Program-made: the position numbers and the translations under genes
Notes under the pieces: model-generated
What the model saw: only the letters and a program-made list of their open reading frames with translations
Told to the model about the DNA's origin: nothing
Database searches by the model: none
Source of the DNA: Otis tarda
Lineage: Eukaryota; Chordata; Aves; Otidiformes; Otididae
Direction of reading: 5' to 3'
DNA: 64,000 bases
Assembly (NCBI GenBank): GCA_026413225.1
Contig: CM048554.1
Location: 90,623,963 to 90,687,962 of the forward strand
Part shown: positions 37,053-50,114 of the stretch, piece after piece
Layout: every line of letters starts with the position of its first letter
How positions within the stretch are numbered: position 1 is the first letter of the stretch

Positions 37053-40000
37053 TTTTTTAACATTTATTTCAGAATTTAGTTTCTATATATTAATGGCCTA
37101 TGTGGAATTGATGGAAGAAAATACGTTATTATTGTGTACAAGGACATACATAAATATGACTTTCTCCAGGGTTAGGAAAGATTTATGCCTTTTCAGTCTC
37201 TGTTTCATCTTTTCTGCTTTCTGCACGGTCCAATGGTAACATAAATAATATTACAACAATGCACTGACTCAGTTTTGTCTGTGTTTCTGGTTAGTTAAAT
37301 TATTAATAAATGCTTAGTGCAAGACTGATTTCTACTAAATTTAGCAGCCTGCAGTGCATACATTTATATCTGATTTAGCTTCTTAGGGCTCTTTTTATAG
37401 TCTGGGAAAAACAATCCCAAGGAGTGATGCCTATCGTGAGTTTTAGGTACGTTCCTTAAATTAGATTTATTATGCCCTAAAACCACTCATCTTTCTCCAG
37501 CTAGCTCTGATGCAGATGTCTTCGTCTGGAGAGATGAATCTTACCCTTTGTTCAGTTTGTGTAATTTCTGTGTGTACCTGGATTCTTGCTTAGGATCATG
37601 TTTAGCGTGAGGTAGCTGAGGGCATGGTTCTCCTCTGGCTTGAGGTGATGCAAGGAGCGATCTTCCTTCATGAGCACCTGCTGACTGCTAAAGTAGCCTC
37701 TGTTTTTTATGAGTGTCCTCAGTTCTTTTTTTGTGAAGGCATCTAGTTCTGCTGATGTTGTGTTAAATGCCTGTCAGATTCAATCTTTCAAAAAAAGTGG
37801 CAGAAGAAAGCTTAATGTCATGACTCTGGTTTCTCTCATGTGGGAAAAGGGTCCAAGAAGCTCAGCCAGTTCTTCCTGAGAGGAGCTCGAACAGCAGCTC
37901 AGGCACCAAATAGACTAGAGTTAGATTGCAAAGTGCCTCATGATTGTAAATGAGTTCAGGGTTAAGCAATAGCTGGAAGGGGATTTAAAAAATTTTTTTT
38001 TTAAATTATGATTTGGTTGGAGGTCTGTTAGTTCTGCCTCAGCCTCATACCGGTGGCCCAAGTCCTTTACTGGATGTAGCTGTTAGTAATATTTGCAACA
38101 GAGGGATTTATAGACACATTTATTCTGGAGAAATCTAATCACTGCATTGCTTTTGCAAAATGTAGCTGTATCAGAAGCAAACTGTGCATGAATTATGTGT
38201 CTCAGCAGGACTGATTGTGCCCTTAGGAGCTATCAGCAGCACCCAGAGAACAATTACTTTCTCCTGCTCCTGATAATGAAGTACTATTTAGAAACAGAAA
38301 GTCATTATGTAAAACTTTGAGAAATGATACAATTACATTACATTACACGTACTTTTGTCATGGGCCTTGCTTATTACATAAAATTTGAATGTCTTCTGAG
38401 AGGGAATTCTGTAGTGCTGGTTTCCTGCTTTTGTGCTACAAGGCACTTTATGTTCTTGTTAAAATGAGACCGAGCTGTTTAGGGTTGGAAATGTCATATA
38501 TTCTGAAAATTCACAAAACTTGCTTATAGAAAGAAGTAGTGTCTGAAAACAAGCAGTTATTGTATTAATTATCAGTTACCTTAATATTAAATAACCTGTT
38601 AATTTGCCAGTATCTATTTCATATTTTAGTTTATCCAGTTATTACAAGATATAACTCAAAGAATTGAACACAGGCATCGTACTTTTAGGATTATTCATCC
38701 TGTGTTGTCAGCCTGATTTCTTTGTCATTTTTTACAGATGTAAATTTAAGCTTTATGTTTTCTTTTCTTTCTCTTGCAAAATAGTTGATCTTTGTTTTCT
38801 ATGCTGGATTCAACTGATGCATGACCGAAGCTGTGTGATGGAAAGAACAATGAGTTCTGTCAGTTTAGTTGGTGCAGCGTTCAGTGCCAAAGGTTTCCAG
38901 GCAGCCCTCTGGTGAGTGGCCGAATTGTGGAGCTGGGCTATGTGCCACCCGCTACATGGAGGCAGAACTGGGCAGGCTGTAGCACCATGAATGGTCGGGA
39001 TAGATCTGCTCTTACATTTTCTCTCTTGCTTTATGTATAGAATTTGAGACTTGGGGAGACAAGCTGGTAGGAAATGCTAACATGGCATTTCCAAAAAAAC
39101 TCAATAATACTCCTAAATCTTAAGGACTTTTGCCTGAGAATGGAGCTGCAGCCAAGATGAGTTAGTGCCTGAGCAATCTGGCATTGTCTGCGTGCATCCC
39201 ATTGCTTTCACTAGCAGTTCTCAGTTAAACAAGGTTTTTGAAGGGTAGATGTTAGACATATTTCATATGAACTCTTCTGTATCTTAAAGGCCTTTTATTT
39301 AACCAGGACTCTGTCACAGTGTGAAAAGTGATCGATGCTGGTTCTTAAAAAAGCCCCCAGGATCCCACAGGAAATAGGGGGTTAATTGTGTATAAACCAG
39401 TTGAAGAGGTTCTGTCCCATAGAAAGAAAAATAAGGAACAGCTTTAAGTGCATCAACAGTCTGTTATTTAAAGCCAATTGCTTTCCACACTCCTATTTAT
39501 GTCTCAGTAATTGATTGTGGATGGTTTCAGCAAATGTGTTGCATCAAGAACCCAGTAACATTAGTGGCTTGAACTGGGGTTGCTTTGTTCCCCCCTGGTC
39601 TCCTAGTATTTTCTAATGGGCCATGTTACATGTCACTTTTAAAAATAAATTCTGTGGCAACCATGTTATGCTAACAGTGTGTGTGTGTATTTGCACGCTG
39701 GGAGAATGGCACTTCATAGGAAATCCTGGGAGAAGCCTGGCATTCCAAGGAGAGCTGATGAGACCTAGTTAATCATTTACATGTTTAAGATTCTGTACTC
39801 AAGTCTTACAGCACAGAAGCACTGAAGTAGTTCCCACAGACTTTCCAGTGCTGTGGGCATTTAGCAGCCTCCTGAAGTAATTAATTATGATTTTGGTTTG
39901 ACTGGAATTAAGACTCTTGAGATGTCATTAGTGTTCAGCTCATGCATCATGAGAGACAAAATTGTATCTCCATTTAGACAATTTCATATTACCACTTTCT

Positions 40001-40147
40001 TTTCAGTATTGTTCTTTTTATATAACAGAAGCTTTCAAAAGCTTAAAGAAAATGATGATTCCTTTTATTTGAATTTTATTGAGGCAAGTGGTTTTATAAT
40101 TACAGAGTTATAAGGCTGTGAAGTCCACATTTTTTATGTTGGTCTTA
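37053..40147. other. AT-rich DNA, nothing recognised
   Basis: No gene or mobile element seen in about 3 kb. Open frames are under 85 codons. A T-rich/A-rich stretch lies near 37,988-38,006. Confidence 0.4.
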
Positions 40148-41076
40148 TAATCATAGAATGTTTAAGGTTGGAAGGGACCTTCAAAGGTCATCTAGTCCAA
40201 CCCCCCTGCAAGGAGCAGGGACATCTTCGATTAGATCAGGTTGCTCAGAGCCTCATCCAGCCTGGCCTTGAACGTTTCCAGGGATGGGGCATCCACCACC
40301 TCTCTGGGCGACCTGTTCCGGTGTTCCACCACCCTCATTGTAAAATAATTTTTTCCTAATATCCAATCTAAATCTACCTCCCTCTGTTTTAAAACCGTTA
40401 CCCCTAGTCCTGACACAACAGGCCCTACTGAACAGCCTCTCCCCATCTTTCTTATAGGCCCCCTTGAGGTACTGAGAGACTGCTATAAAGTCTCCCTGGA
40501 GCCTTCTCTTCCCCAGGCTGGCAGCCCCAACTCTCTCAGACTGTCCTCATAGGATAGGTGCTGCAGCCCTCTTATCATCTTTGTGGCCCTCCTCTGGACC
40601 CTCTCCAGCTGGTCCATGTCCTTCTTATGTTGGGGGCTCCAGAACTGGACACAGTACTGCAGGTGGGGTCTCACCAGAGCAGAGGGGCAGAATCACCTCC
40701 CTCGACCTGCTGGCCACGCTCCTCTTGATGCAGCCCAGGATGCGGTTGGCCTTCTGGGCGCATTGCCTGCTTGTGTTAAACTTCTCATCCACCATCACTC
40801 CCAAGTCCCTCTCCTCAGGGCTGCTCTCGATCCATTCTCCACCCAGCCTGTATTTGTGCCTGGGATTGCCCTGACCCATGTGCAGGACCTTGCACTTGGC
40901 CCTGTTGAACTTCATGAGGTTGGCACGGGCCCACCTCTCCAGCCTGTCAATGTTCCTCTGGATGGCATTCCTCCCCTCCAGTGTGTCAACGGCACCGCAC
41001 AGCTTGGTGTCGTCAACAAACTAGCTGAGGGTGCACTCTCTCCTGCTGTCTATGTCGCCGACAAAGATGTTGAACA
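40148..41076 (-). mobile_element. CR1 LINE fragment (RT end to 3' UTR)
   Basis: Antisense CR1 of about 930 bp, extending from the octamer end at 40,148 to the ORF2 segment just before the FADD box (ACAAAGATGTTGAACA at 41,060-41,075, encoding FNIFV). The ORF2 frame is broken into pieces: minus 40,625-40,915 carries [19 protein letters not shown], 40,483-40,674 carries [20 protein letters not shown], and 40,231-40,446 carries the C-terminus. At least two frameshifts therefore separate them, and the copy is dead. Confidence 0.96.
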
Positions 41077-41547
41077 TAAAAGGATCCTCGTCTTTTCAGG
41101 TGCTTTGGCATGCACAGACCCACAGTGGGAGCTGACTTGTAAACAGCAAATGATGATGCTAGAGAGGCTGAGGAGGTAACTGGCTGTTGTTTTCTGCTCC
41201 GCCTTTTCCTCAGCAGTTGCCACTGTGCTGTCATATTGTTCATGAATGAGCTCCTCTATGCAGTCTCCAGCCCCCTGAGTTAGCTGATGTTGGGTTTTCT
41301 TCTTACGTTGTATTTCTTCAGTACCTGAGTAATGCTGAAGCCATCTCTGCTGTGCCATCTGCCCCAGTTTGGGTGTCTTCTGCATGGGAGTGGCCATGTC
41401 GCTGACAGGTAGATATTTCACTCCTGTGAAATACCCAGGCCTTTCCATGTGAAAACAGCTCTTATCTAGGGAAGCATGAACGTTTTTAGCACCAGTGGCC
41501 AAAAGCATTTGCAAGAACTTTCTGTGTAGGCTCCCTAGTCCCAGCAC
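41050..41547 (-). other. unrecognised open frame next to a CR1 end
   Basis: A 165-codon frame, opening with GTG and open for about 12 further codons upstream, whose last codons run into the CR1 fragment at 40,148-41,076. The part outside CR1 has a plausible protein composition: segments such as GDCIEELIHEQYDS and TAEEKAEQKTTAS look amphipathic and helical. I recognise no family. Comparable chance frames of 150-174 codons exist elsewhere in the window, so length alone proves nothing. It could be an old pseudogene or exon interrupted by the CR1, or chance. Confidence 0.2.
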
Positions 41548-44500
41548 TATCTCCCATTGATGCTGGAAATCACTTTGAGCCTGTAACTAGCTAGCAAGAG
41601 CCATTACTATGCAGTGCTTTGTCTGTATATCCAGTATGTTTTCTCTTTAAATATGCTTTGTTTATAGAACAAATAGGATCAAATGCTGATGTAAATCATA
41701 GTGGATAAGGGAGGCCTTGTATCTGCAAGCTGCATCCTAAGATGGGAATAAGTGCTACTATGTGTGGAGGAGTGACAACTCTCAATCATTGCGTTCCCGA
41801 TTTGTCACCTTGCCCCTTTTATGTCCTAGAAGCCATTTTCCAATGTTTTAGTCACTAGCACTACTGAGAGCTCTAAAAATGAATTAAAATTTTTAATAGA
41901 TGGAAGCCCCCACATGTTGGTCATGAAAACAGCATGGCTGCATTTTGATGTTATTTCTCCTTTATTTCAATATATTCTCATGAATAAAATGGCTTATGCC
42001 CTACTAGATTCTATCCAAGCTAATAAATTTTTGTTGAAAACATTGACTTGCAGAAGCCTGTCATTAGCGTCTCACATGAGCTGCATTTTGATGGAGCAGT
42101 CAAATTGAGTTAAACTCCATCATGCACAGACACAATGTAATAGCTCAGTGACTGCCCTCTTCCTACTCACCCCAGGTGGTGACCTTGTATGAAACTCAGT
42201 GCTATAGAGCTGCTGGAAGGTGACAATTGTACATCTGCCCCCAGTCCACCCCCAGCACCCTTTGTGCAGTGCTCCTCATCCAGTAGTTATGGTTAAACCC
42301 TGTTTTGCCTTTAGGTTGTAGAAAAAAGTCAGTAATAAAACTTCTCAGAACCTACAGATTTTAAAAAGACCATTAGTTTAAGTTTTAACTCTTTTTAAAA
42401 GAGGTTTGAACATGCAGCTAGTGATGTAGAGAGCCAGCTAAATGTCTTAATTTTATAAGCTTTGAAATTTTGTGTGTCTCCACAGGAGCTCCTGACGTTT
42501 CCCCGTTTGTTTTTAATCCAACCCTTTCTGACATCCCTAGGCATAGAGATGAAAGCTTAATATACACCCTTGTTTCTGAGATATTGGCTTTCTCTGTCCA
42601 TATCTTTGTTCCTGAGCTTCTGAAGGCCAGGCTGTATTAGAAAATTCTCAGGTCCAGCACTGCTGATGAGTAACTGTGACACTCGGAGCAGCTCCAGATG
42701 TCAGACAGCCCTGAAACTCTGGAATCTGTTTCAGTTCCTCAGCTGCCAAGAGACGCCTGCTCTCCTTTGCGCTTACTAAGTAGTGTGAGATGGTTTTTGT
42801 TTTCTTTCATGTTATCTGATAAAATGTCTATGTAGTTCCAGCTTCCCACTTATTTCTGGAAAGCTGCATTGCATTTCAAAATTGCCAGCTCTTTTATGAG
42901 GAACAATAGTTTTCACATTATGCAGTGGTTTATTTTTCAGTCAAAGCCTTTGCTCCTGAAAACAAGTCATTATAGGAGACATTTCCCTTATTTTAGAAAG
43001 CAACTCCCCCAGAAACAGTTATTAGTTTTAGTGGTTGCAGTGAAAAACTCATGACTCATATTTACTTTGAAGGCAAATTAGAAGGTATGTAAAAATAATC
43101 CAACATCTATTGTTTTTAAAACCCGAATTCTAAAACAATGTTAAAAAAAAAATCCTTTGTCTGCCGTATGGTCTTTGAACATTTGTAATTGGTAAAGCTG
43201 ATGTTGATAAGACAGCGGCACACAGAACCACACACTCGCTGTGGATTGTGGTCCTAATTTTGATCCACTCATCCATCTACCCCTCCTAGAGAAGCACACT
43301 GTGTCTGAAGTAACCCTGTGGTTTCATTTCATGTTGCTGAAACTCCAGATTCAAGAAAAAAAAAAGTAATTGATTGAAAAAATTCCTGAGGCAAGTAGTG
43401 AGGATATCTGCTCTTGTAGAAATGTTGAGAAAACTTGTACAGAAATGATGTGGAAGATCTGAAGGAATCTCCATAATGAAAAGTTTTAAGAACAAGTTCG
43501 ACAAACTCTGTTCATGAAAGATGTTGGGACAGTGAAGCATTTTGGTAGGGGACAGACTAAAAGACCTCTTAAAATATTTTTTAGTTCCATCTTTCTTTGT
43601 TTTCTGCTCTTGGACTTTCTAAATGTGTTGCGAGTGACCCGCTGAATCTGGCTTTTTTTCCCTTCTGAAGATAATAGTGAATCACAGACAATAATAAAAT
43701 TTAAATATATTATGTCTTTGTAATTGCTTTTATCTACTAATTGAGTAAGTCATTAGAGAAGTAAAACTAGTTTTGATAATTAGCTATTTTCCATTAAATC
43801 ATCTTGATGGGCATTACTTCTGCTTCTGGTTTTAAATTGTTTCATTCCTTCCTAAATGATCCCATCTTTTTGCTGAGCATCACATGATTCCTGTATTTCT
43901 GGTTACTCAAAGATAATGGTATACAATTAGCAATTTTCTAATCTTCTGGAAAGTCCTCCAGTGACCCACATTATATCAAAGTCATGCTTCATGGTTGTTT
44001 CTGTAGCGTTGTTTGAAGGCATCAGTCCCAGTCTAAGAAACCTAATGAAATCTGTAGTAATCCTGGGGTTAACTTTGGAAAAAGAAGATTGTGCACCTGG
44101 AAGACAGGGCTGTTTCTATGCATACAAATGGACTGACACATTCAGAGGTATATTCAACTCTGAGGTAATGCAGAAACTTAAAACATCAGTGAATTGTGTG
44201 CTAATTTATTGGTCTAACATAAAAGGTAGCTTAAAATTTTATATTTCCCATGGCATCTGTTTTACAAGTGTTAGCGCTGATTCAAAAAACAGCAAATGAA
44301 AATATTTCTGGTTCATTTTATAGAAGTGATGATCTTGAAATTTAGATGTGGAAGTGCCAGAGAAATAGTTTTCATTTTCTGTATTGCTGAAGGGCATGAC
44401 TGTAGTGAAATGGCAGTTATCAGTTACAACAGTTGTTTTGATTAAAATGGTATTTACCTTGCTGCTCTTTCATCCACCATCCATCCTAAATGGATTAAAA

Positions 44501-45225
44501 ACAATATCCAGTGGCAAGTATTCATTATTAAAGTGATTCTACAAATATGTTTAGTGAGATGAGCAATCATATGTGTACCACGCCTTCTTTGACAGTAAAA
44601 ATTATACGAGAATACATGTAATTGATAATTACTTTCCTTTTACTAGTGAGCTGGTATTAAAGGGGAAAAAAGTAAATTTTTCTGACCTGTGTGAAGACTA
44701 TGAGAAGTCTATTTCTCAAGAGGAATCATCACAGTATTGTAATAAAGGAGCTGTTTGACAAAAAGAAAGTTTAAAGATAGACGAATTTACAATCTGCAAA
44801 TCTTCAAGTCGGTTTTCCTCATTGAGGGGCTGAAGTTTGGTATCTTTTTATAGCCATATTGATGCATTTTTATAAGTCGATGTATTTTATGCACTCTGAA
44901 AACCCACAAACATCCAGTGAACATGATCTTTGCTTGCTCAGCTTGTAAAAAACATGGAGAAATTGACCTTCTCTCCTATGGGGTTTGGTAGCTAAACCAA
45001 TAGTGCAACTGTGACTGTATGAATTTGGATTAGAAAAAACACTGTGCAAAAATACTAGGATATTAATAAAAGGTAGGGTTATTTGAAAAGTTTTAAATAT
45101 TTTTATTCTTATTTTCTTTGTTTTAAATGGTGAAAAGACCTAAAGAGTGAAAGATCTCAAAGTGATGAGTTAGAAGAGCAGACACATGTTTGCAGCTTGT
45201 GTACAGAGAAGAATAGTGGCAAATA
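41548..45225. other. AT-rich DNA, nothing firmly recognised
   Basis: No gene recognised in about 3.7 kb. The section near 43,370-43,590 weakly resembles the 3' part of old LINEs (GGGGACAGACTAAAAGACCTCTT), but I could not confirm it. Open frames are at most 112 codons. Confidence 0.35.
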
Positions 45226-45471
45226 TTGGATTTAGACATCACAAAGATAGCATCCCCTTCTGCTCCCAGCAGGAATTTTGTGATTGATCTCAGTGCTAAT
45301 AGGATCAAACAGAAAGACAAAAGACATGTAGAAGAGGATGAAAGCAAAGAGGTAAAAGGACCAGACTGGCAAAATGCTGACTGCACTGATACAAAGGGAT
45401 GGCAATCCTTAGAATTAGACCTTGCATTGAAAAATGCAACACCCCTGTTCAATTACTTACCAAAGGATTGA
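45226..45471 (+). other. unrecognised 81-codon open frame
   Basis: The frame opens with TTG and follows an in-frame TAG at 45,214. It encodes a charged peptide (for example KQKDKRHVEEDESKEVKGPD) ending in TPLFNYLPKD. Its composition is more protein-like than most frames here, but there is no ATG start, no good acceptor and no recognised family. Chance is the leading explanation. Confidence 0.12.
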
Positions 45472-45760
45472 AATGCATAAGTGTTCTACTTGCCTCATGA
45501 ATGTATTAATAACTAGGTTATGTAGATATCTATATGGCTAGAGTTTGTTTATATTCTGCATAATATAATTCTTTATCAGTAGACTTTCTAGCAAATAAAA
45601 AAGGAAATTTAAATAATTTTTCAGTAAAATAGACAAGGCCATACCTAATCCAGCAAAATCTGTCCTCAGCTCAATGTGAAACAAGAAGTTGCACTCATGA
45701 AATCTTTTAAAATTTATCCTCTGTTCACACACAGACACATCATTAGCATTATTCAGCATT

Positions 45761-46102
45761 ATAGAATCATAGAATCATAGAATGGTTAGAGTTGGAAGGG
45801 ACCTTCAGAGGTCATCTAGTCCAACCCCCCTGCAAGAAGCAGGGTCATCCCTGACTAGATCAGGTTGCTCAGAGCCTCATCCAGCCTGGCCTTGAACATT
45901 TCCAGGGATGGGGCATCCACCACCTCTCTGGGCAACCTGTTCCAGTGCTCTACAACTCTCATTGTAAAAAATTTTTTTCTAATATCTAATCTAAACCTAC
46001 CTCCTTCTAATTTAAACCCATTACCCCTTGTCCTATCACAAGAGGCCCTACTGAACAGCCTCTCCCCATCTTTCCTGTAGGCCCCCTTGAGGTATTGGAA
46101 GA
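45761..46102 (-). mobile_element. young CR1 LINE fragment, same subfamily as the full-length copy
   Basis: Antisense CR1 3' end of about 340 bp with clean octamers (ATAGAATCATAGAATCATAG). Over about 310 bp it differs from the full-length element at roughly ten positions by hand count (about 97% identity). It shares variants such as GCAAGAAGCAGGG and CTCTACAACTCTCATTG that other copies lack. It is 5' truncated in the GGCCTACAGGAAAGATGGGG region of ORF2. Confidence 0.97.
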
Positions 46103-46240
46103 ATTATTATGGTAGAATTATGGTAGCAATGGTACCAACAATAAAAGATAAAGCAATAGGATTTTTATTTAAATTTAGATTTGATTAATGGCCTTGAAAA
46201 TTTTACCAGAGAGGAATAGAAATTAGGTGGAAACAAATGC
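46103..46240. other. short AT-rich spacer
   Basis: Nothing recognised between the CR1 fragment and the A tract. Confidence 0.4.
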
Positions 46241-46268
46241 AAAAAAAAAAAAAAAAGAAAAAAAAAAA
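46241..46268. repeat. A-rich tract
   Basis: Sixteen A, one G, then eleven A. No polyadenylated retrocopy is recognisable upstream on either strand. Confidence 0.9.
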
Positions 46269-49200
46269 TCTCTATTCAGTCCACATGTTGAGAGAAGACT
46301 GAAGGAGGCACCAGTGAAAGGATTTTGAATAAGGAGTGACTTTGTTTGGGTGTGATGTTTCCCAGTGCAGAAGAGAACCTCTAGGCAGACCTTTTCTGTC
46401 TTGGGAAAGCCCATGTGGTAGGGACCTGAAAGATGTGGCAGTCCTTACCAGGAAAGAATATGGGAATAGTTGATCTATGGAGCCTGTGTCCCTCTGTATG
46501 TCCATCTTGTGTAACTATACACCCCTAAACATCTGCTGCCAGCTTCAGCAGTGTCCAGGCTCTTTCTCTAGCTGATGTAGAGACTGGCAGTGATTCATTC
46601 CATTTACTTTAGAAATTTAATTGGGGATGAGTATTAGACTATAAGGAACCCAACTGTCCCCACGGAAGAGGGAGCTTCCTAGCTTAGACTAAATATCAGC
46701 CTTAAAATTTCAGCCTGCTAGATGTTTCTCAAAATAATTTCATGTTATTCACTCTAGTGTTAATTTATGCATCACAGTCACATTTCCTCCTTGCAGTACA
46801 GCTCCAAGTATCGTGTCACTGCCTAGCTCCCTCATCCGATCCTTTAAATGCGGAAAAGGAAGAAGTCTTCATCACCCTAAGGCATAGAGACACCAGATGC
46901 CACATTTGACTGGAGGCTGTTTCCATGGGATTTGTTGTCTCATACCCACCACTTTCTCTAAATGAATATTGGCCTAAGATTTTTTTTTTCAGAATTCTGG
47001 TAGCTCCCACCTATTTTGTCTCCGTACAAGAAAAAACATTGCTTTGAAATCTAGAGGGAGAGGCTATGTATGCAGCATGATTTAATGAATGAGCTGCTTT
47101 GGGAACCAGAGCCAGAGTGGCAGCCGCAGTGCAGAACAGCGAGGACATTTGCAAGGCTGGATGCCTTAGTCTTGAGTAAAGAACAAGCTAATGCGGCTCC
47201 AGGTGCCTCTCTGGTTCTTTGTAACTGGTTTGGGTTTCTCTGCACAGCACTGCATTGTGTCATGCAGACATATTGGTAAAGTTAATATGTGCCCAATAAG
47301 CACATATGCCCAGTGAAGAAAGGTTGGATAATTTTATGTAGAGATGTTTCTTAGAAGAGCTGAGGAGCTTGTGACAGAGAAAAAGTTACTTGTCTGAAAA
47401 AATGTATCTAAAAAGGCACAGCATGTGTTTGGAAAGGGATATTCAAACTGTTACTTAATGAGGCACTGTGAAATGATTATTTTTGAAAATATTTTTGCAA
47501 GATCTCCTGACATGTAACAGATGATTTGCAATTCCTGTTGCATGCACTTCAGTAATAGTTCTGAAAAAAAAAATATTCTGGCTTAATTAATGAAGTTCAA
47601 TTTCTTTGGAATTCTGATGTTTCCTGGGTGGCAAGAGAGGTGATGAACAGCGTTGAAATAAATGTGTACAAATTACAGAGCCAAAGAGTAGTTTTGTTCC
47701 CTTCATCATGGAAATTCTGTAGGTTGGCCACAGACCCAAGGAAAGCACATGTGAAGACTGACTGAAACTACTGGAGATATTTATGACTACCACACTTGGG
47801 AGTCATGTCTAGGTGCTAGATTAGGTGGACAGTCTCCCAAAACTTCAGCTGTGGTTCGTGGAGAAATGAGCATCCTCTGAAATTAATTCAGAGCTGGAGC
47901 CTAACTTAGGTTCTCTGAATCACTGTCTGGAAGTACTTGTAGAAGAAACTTAGCCTAAGCCTTACCTTGCTAGCTTTTAACCTCAATGGGAAGCCACAGG
48001 TTAGGAACTGTGCCTATTGCCCCTCTCCCCTCTATGTCACTGTGCTTTCTCTGTAGGCAGACTGTCTTCTAGATCTGCTGCTAATGCAGTGATTCTTGGC
48101 CTCGTCTTTCATAATTCAGGTACTAATTTAATTTTCTAGGCCTAAATCCAGACTTGTTGCTGAGAAAAAGCCTGTTGAAAAGGCTGGTTTGAAAAACTCG
48201 GGAATCAGAGGGGAGTGAGTTATTGGAATTAATTTCATGTACCTTCCGAGAGTTACTTGAACAAGAAATGATGTCAAAGGAGTAAGATCAGTGTGCAGGG
48301 TGTCTCCTGCATATTTTTCTTATATAATGACAGGGATGTGGAACTCAGGATCAGTTCTCTATGCTTCTGAGCCTGCTGCTTGTGCTATTGCAAGTAGTAC
48401 AAATATGCCATTTGTACTGCTAAACACAGGAATAATTCTGTGTCTGAACAGAAAACTGCAAGATAACTGATTAACCAAACACTTTTGTAGTTAAGCATCC
48501 ACAGGACAGAGGAGTCCTCTAGCCTTTAAAAGGATACTTTTTAATTACATTAAGGGAATCTTACAGATCTTACATTTATTTTCCTTTCTACAATGCAGAA
48601 CTCCTCCCTGATATGTCTACATACATGAGTTCTTTTAAAGCCTAAAATACATATTTGTTTGCTCTCACCTCCTTCCTCCACTTCTTCCCCCTCCATATCT
48701 CTTCAAAATCCATTAGACAGTACTCGTATATTACTCTGTGCATAGCTACATATTATGGATGTCAAAACTGCACACACCATATTTCGTTTTTAAAGTATTA
48801 CCAGCATATTCTGAACAGCATTTGGGTATTATTATACTGTAACAGTGTTTGCAAGTTTGGGTTAAAAGAAACTCCCAGAAGTTTCTGTGGCACTTCCAGA
48901 ACTGAAATACAAACTTTTAAACTGTATTGAAGATAGAAGGTTGTGTATGATCTCATTAAGGAAGTCCAATTAGCGGTAGGCTAGATGGGAGATGAAGTCT
49001 TCCTTTGAGAAGCCGAAATCTTCCCCAAAGTTAAATTTTCCTCTAAATGGCACCTTCCAAGGACTGCCTGGGTGCTGGCCTTCAATAGGTCTAGAATTAA
49101 TTTTGATTTAAGTTGCTTATTGCATATGTTTCTACAGATCCCAAGGAAAAGGACGAGAATCTTGAACAGAGCTTTTAATCTTTATTCTTTTTTTTTTCTC

Positions 49201-49314
49201 CTGTGTTGCCACTGAATTATTTATGCCATGTCCTTCTTCTCCTGTGAGCTCTTTATTTTGTACCTCTCTGAGATAAGAGATCTAAAGATAGAGAGCTGAA
49301 ATGTTCTGAAGTGT
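46269..49314. other. unannotated DNA
   Basis: No gene or mobile element recognised in about 3 kb. Open frames are under 92 codons. A T tract lies near 49,187-49,198. Confidence 0.4.
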
Positions 49315-49758
49315 TGTCATAGTTTAGCCCCGCTCAGGACCAAGCTACGCAGTCTCTCACTCACTCCCCCCACCCTCCAGCAGGACGGAGAGTATTGGTA
49401 AAGAAAATGCTGCAAAACTCATAGGTTGATAGAAAACAAAAAATAAATTTAAGAGAGATAACAGAAGAAAACAAAACAGTGATGGAAAACAAACATAGTG
49501 CAATAGCTCACAGCAAATCCCAATGCCCAGTTTTCTCCTAAGTAGCAGGAAACTCCTGCTACTGCCCTCCTCACTTACATACTGAGCATGATGTCACATC
49601 GTGTGGAATGGCCCTTTGGCCAATTTGGGTAAACTATCCCAGCTGTTGGCTAATTAGTAAACTATCCCAGCTGTGTTCCCCAGCCATAGGGGCCACCAGC
49701 TCCAATTCTTCTCCCAGCTTAGGTGATTATTAACTCTATCCTAGCTAGAACCAGAACA
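49315..49758 (-). mobile_element. solo LTR of an avian endogenous retrovirus (ERVL-like)
   Basis: A 444-bp block bounded by TG and CA. On the minus strand it starts TGTTCTGGTTCTAGC and ends GGGGCTAAACTATGACA, which matches a widespread avian LTR family. Flanks are AGTGT (49,310-49,314) and AGTGC (49,759-49,763), a 5-bp target duplication with one difference. There is no internal retroviral sequence on either side, so it is a solo LTR left by LTR-LTR recombination. An 18-bp motif repeats at 28-bp spacing inside it (49,629-49,646 and 49,657-49,674). The TATA region is degenerate, suggesting an old and inactive copy. Confidence 0.85.
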
Positions 49759-50054
49759 AGTGCTCATCATAATTAGATTTTACATCGACTCTAGCCTTCT
49801 GAAAACTTCTGTTCAACTGCTGCACAGCTTGGAGATGTTGAAAAGCCTGACAGTTGAGCAAGGGCAAATCTGCTTTAGTTTGATGTTTCCTTTGCTCTAC
49901 CAGCTTGTAAATAGCACAGAGTCCTACCTCTGGCCAAAGACCTGAAAACTCTAAGACTCTTGAGAAGTCTTGCTCTGCCCTGCCTTTGCAGTGGGCTTGG
50001 GAAGCCTATCCATTGGGAACATACCAGGGTGGATTCAGAGTCACATCATGGGTA

Positions 50055-50114
50055 TGGAATCATAGAATCATTATGGTTGGAAAAGGCCTTCAAGATCATC
50101 AAGTCCAATTGCCA
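50055..50114 (-). mobile_element. CR1 LINE 3' tip, other subfamily
   Basis: About 60 bp reading GAATCATAGAATCATTATGG then GGAAAAGGCCTTCAAGATCATCAAGTCCAA. This is the 3' terminus of a CR1 subfamily distinct from the others (GATCATCAAGTCCAA instead of GGTCATCTAGTCCAA). It is a very short 5' truncation. Confidence 0.85.

Noticed and set aside
43370..43590. Possible third ancient LINE 3' end
   Set aside because: Only a weak resemblance to an old CR1 3' terminus. I found no colinear motif set as in the other two fossils.
46241..46268. A-rich tract as the tail of a processed pseudogene
   Set aside because: No recognisable retrocopied gene, polyadenylation signal or target duplication is adjacent.
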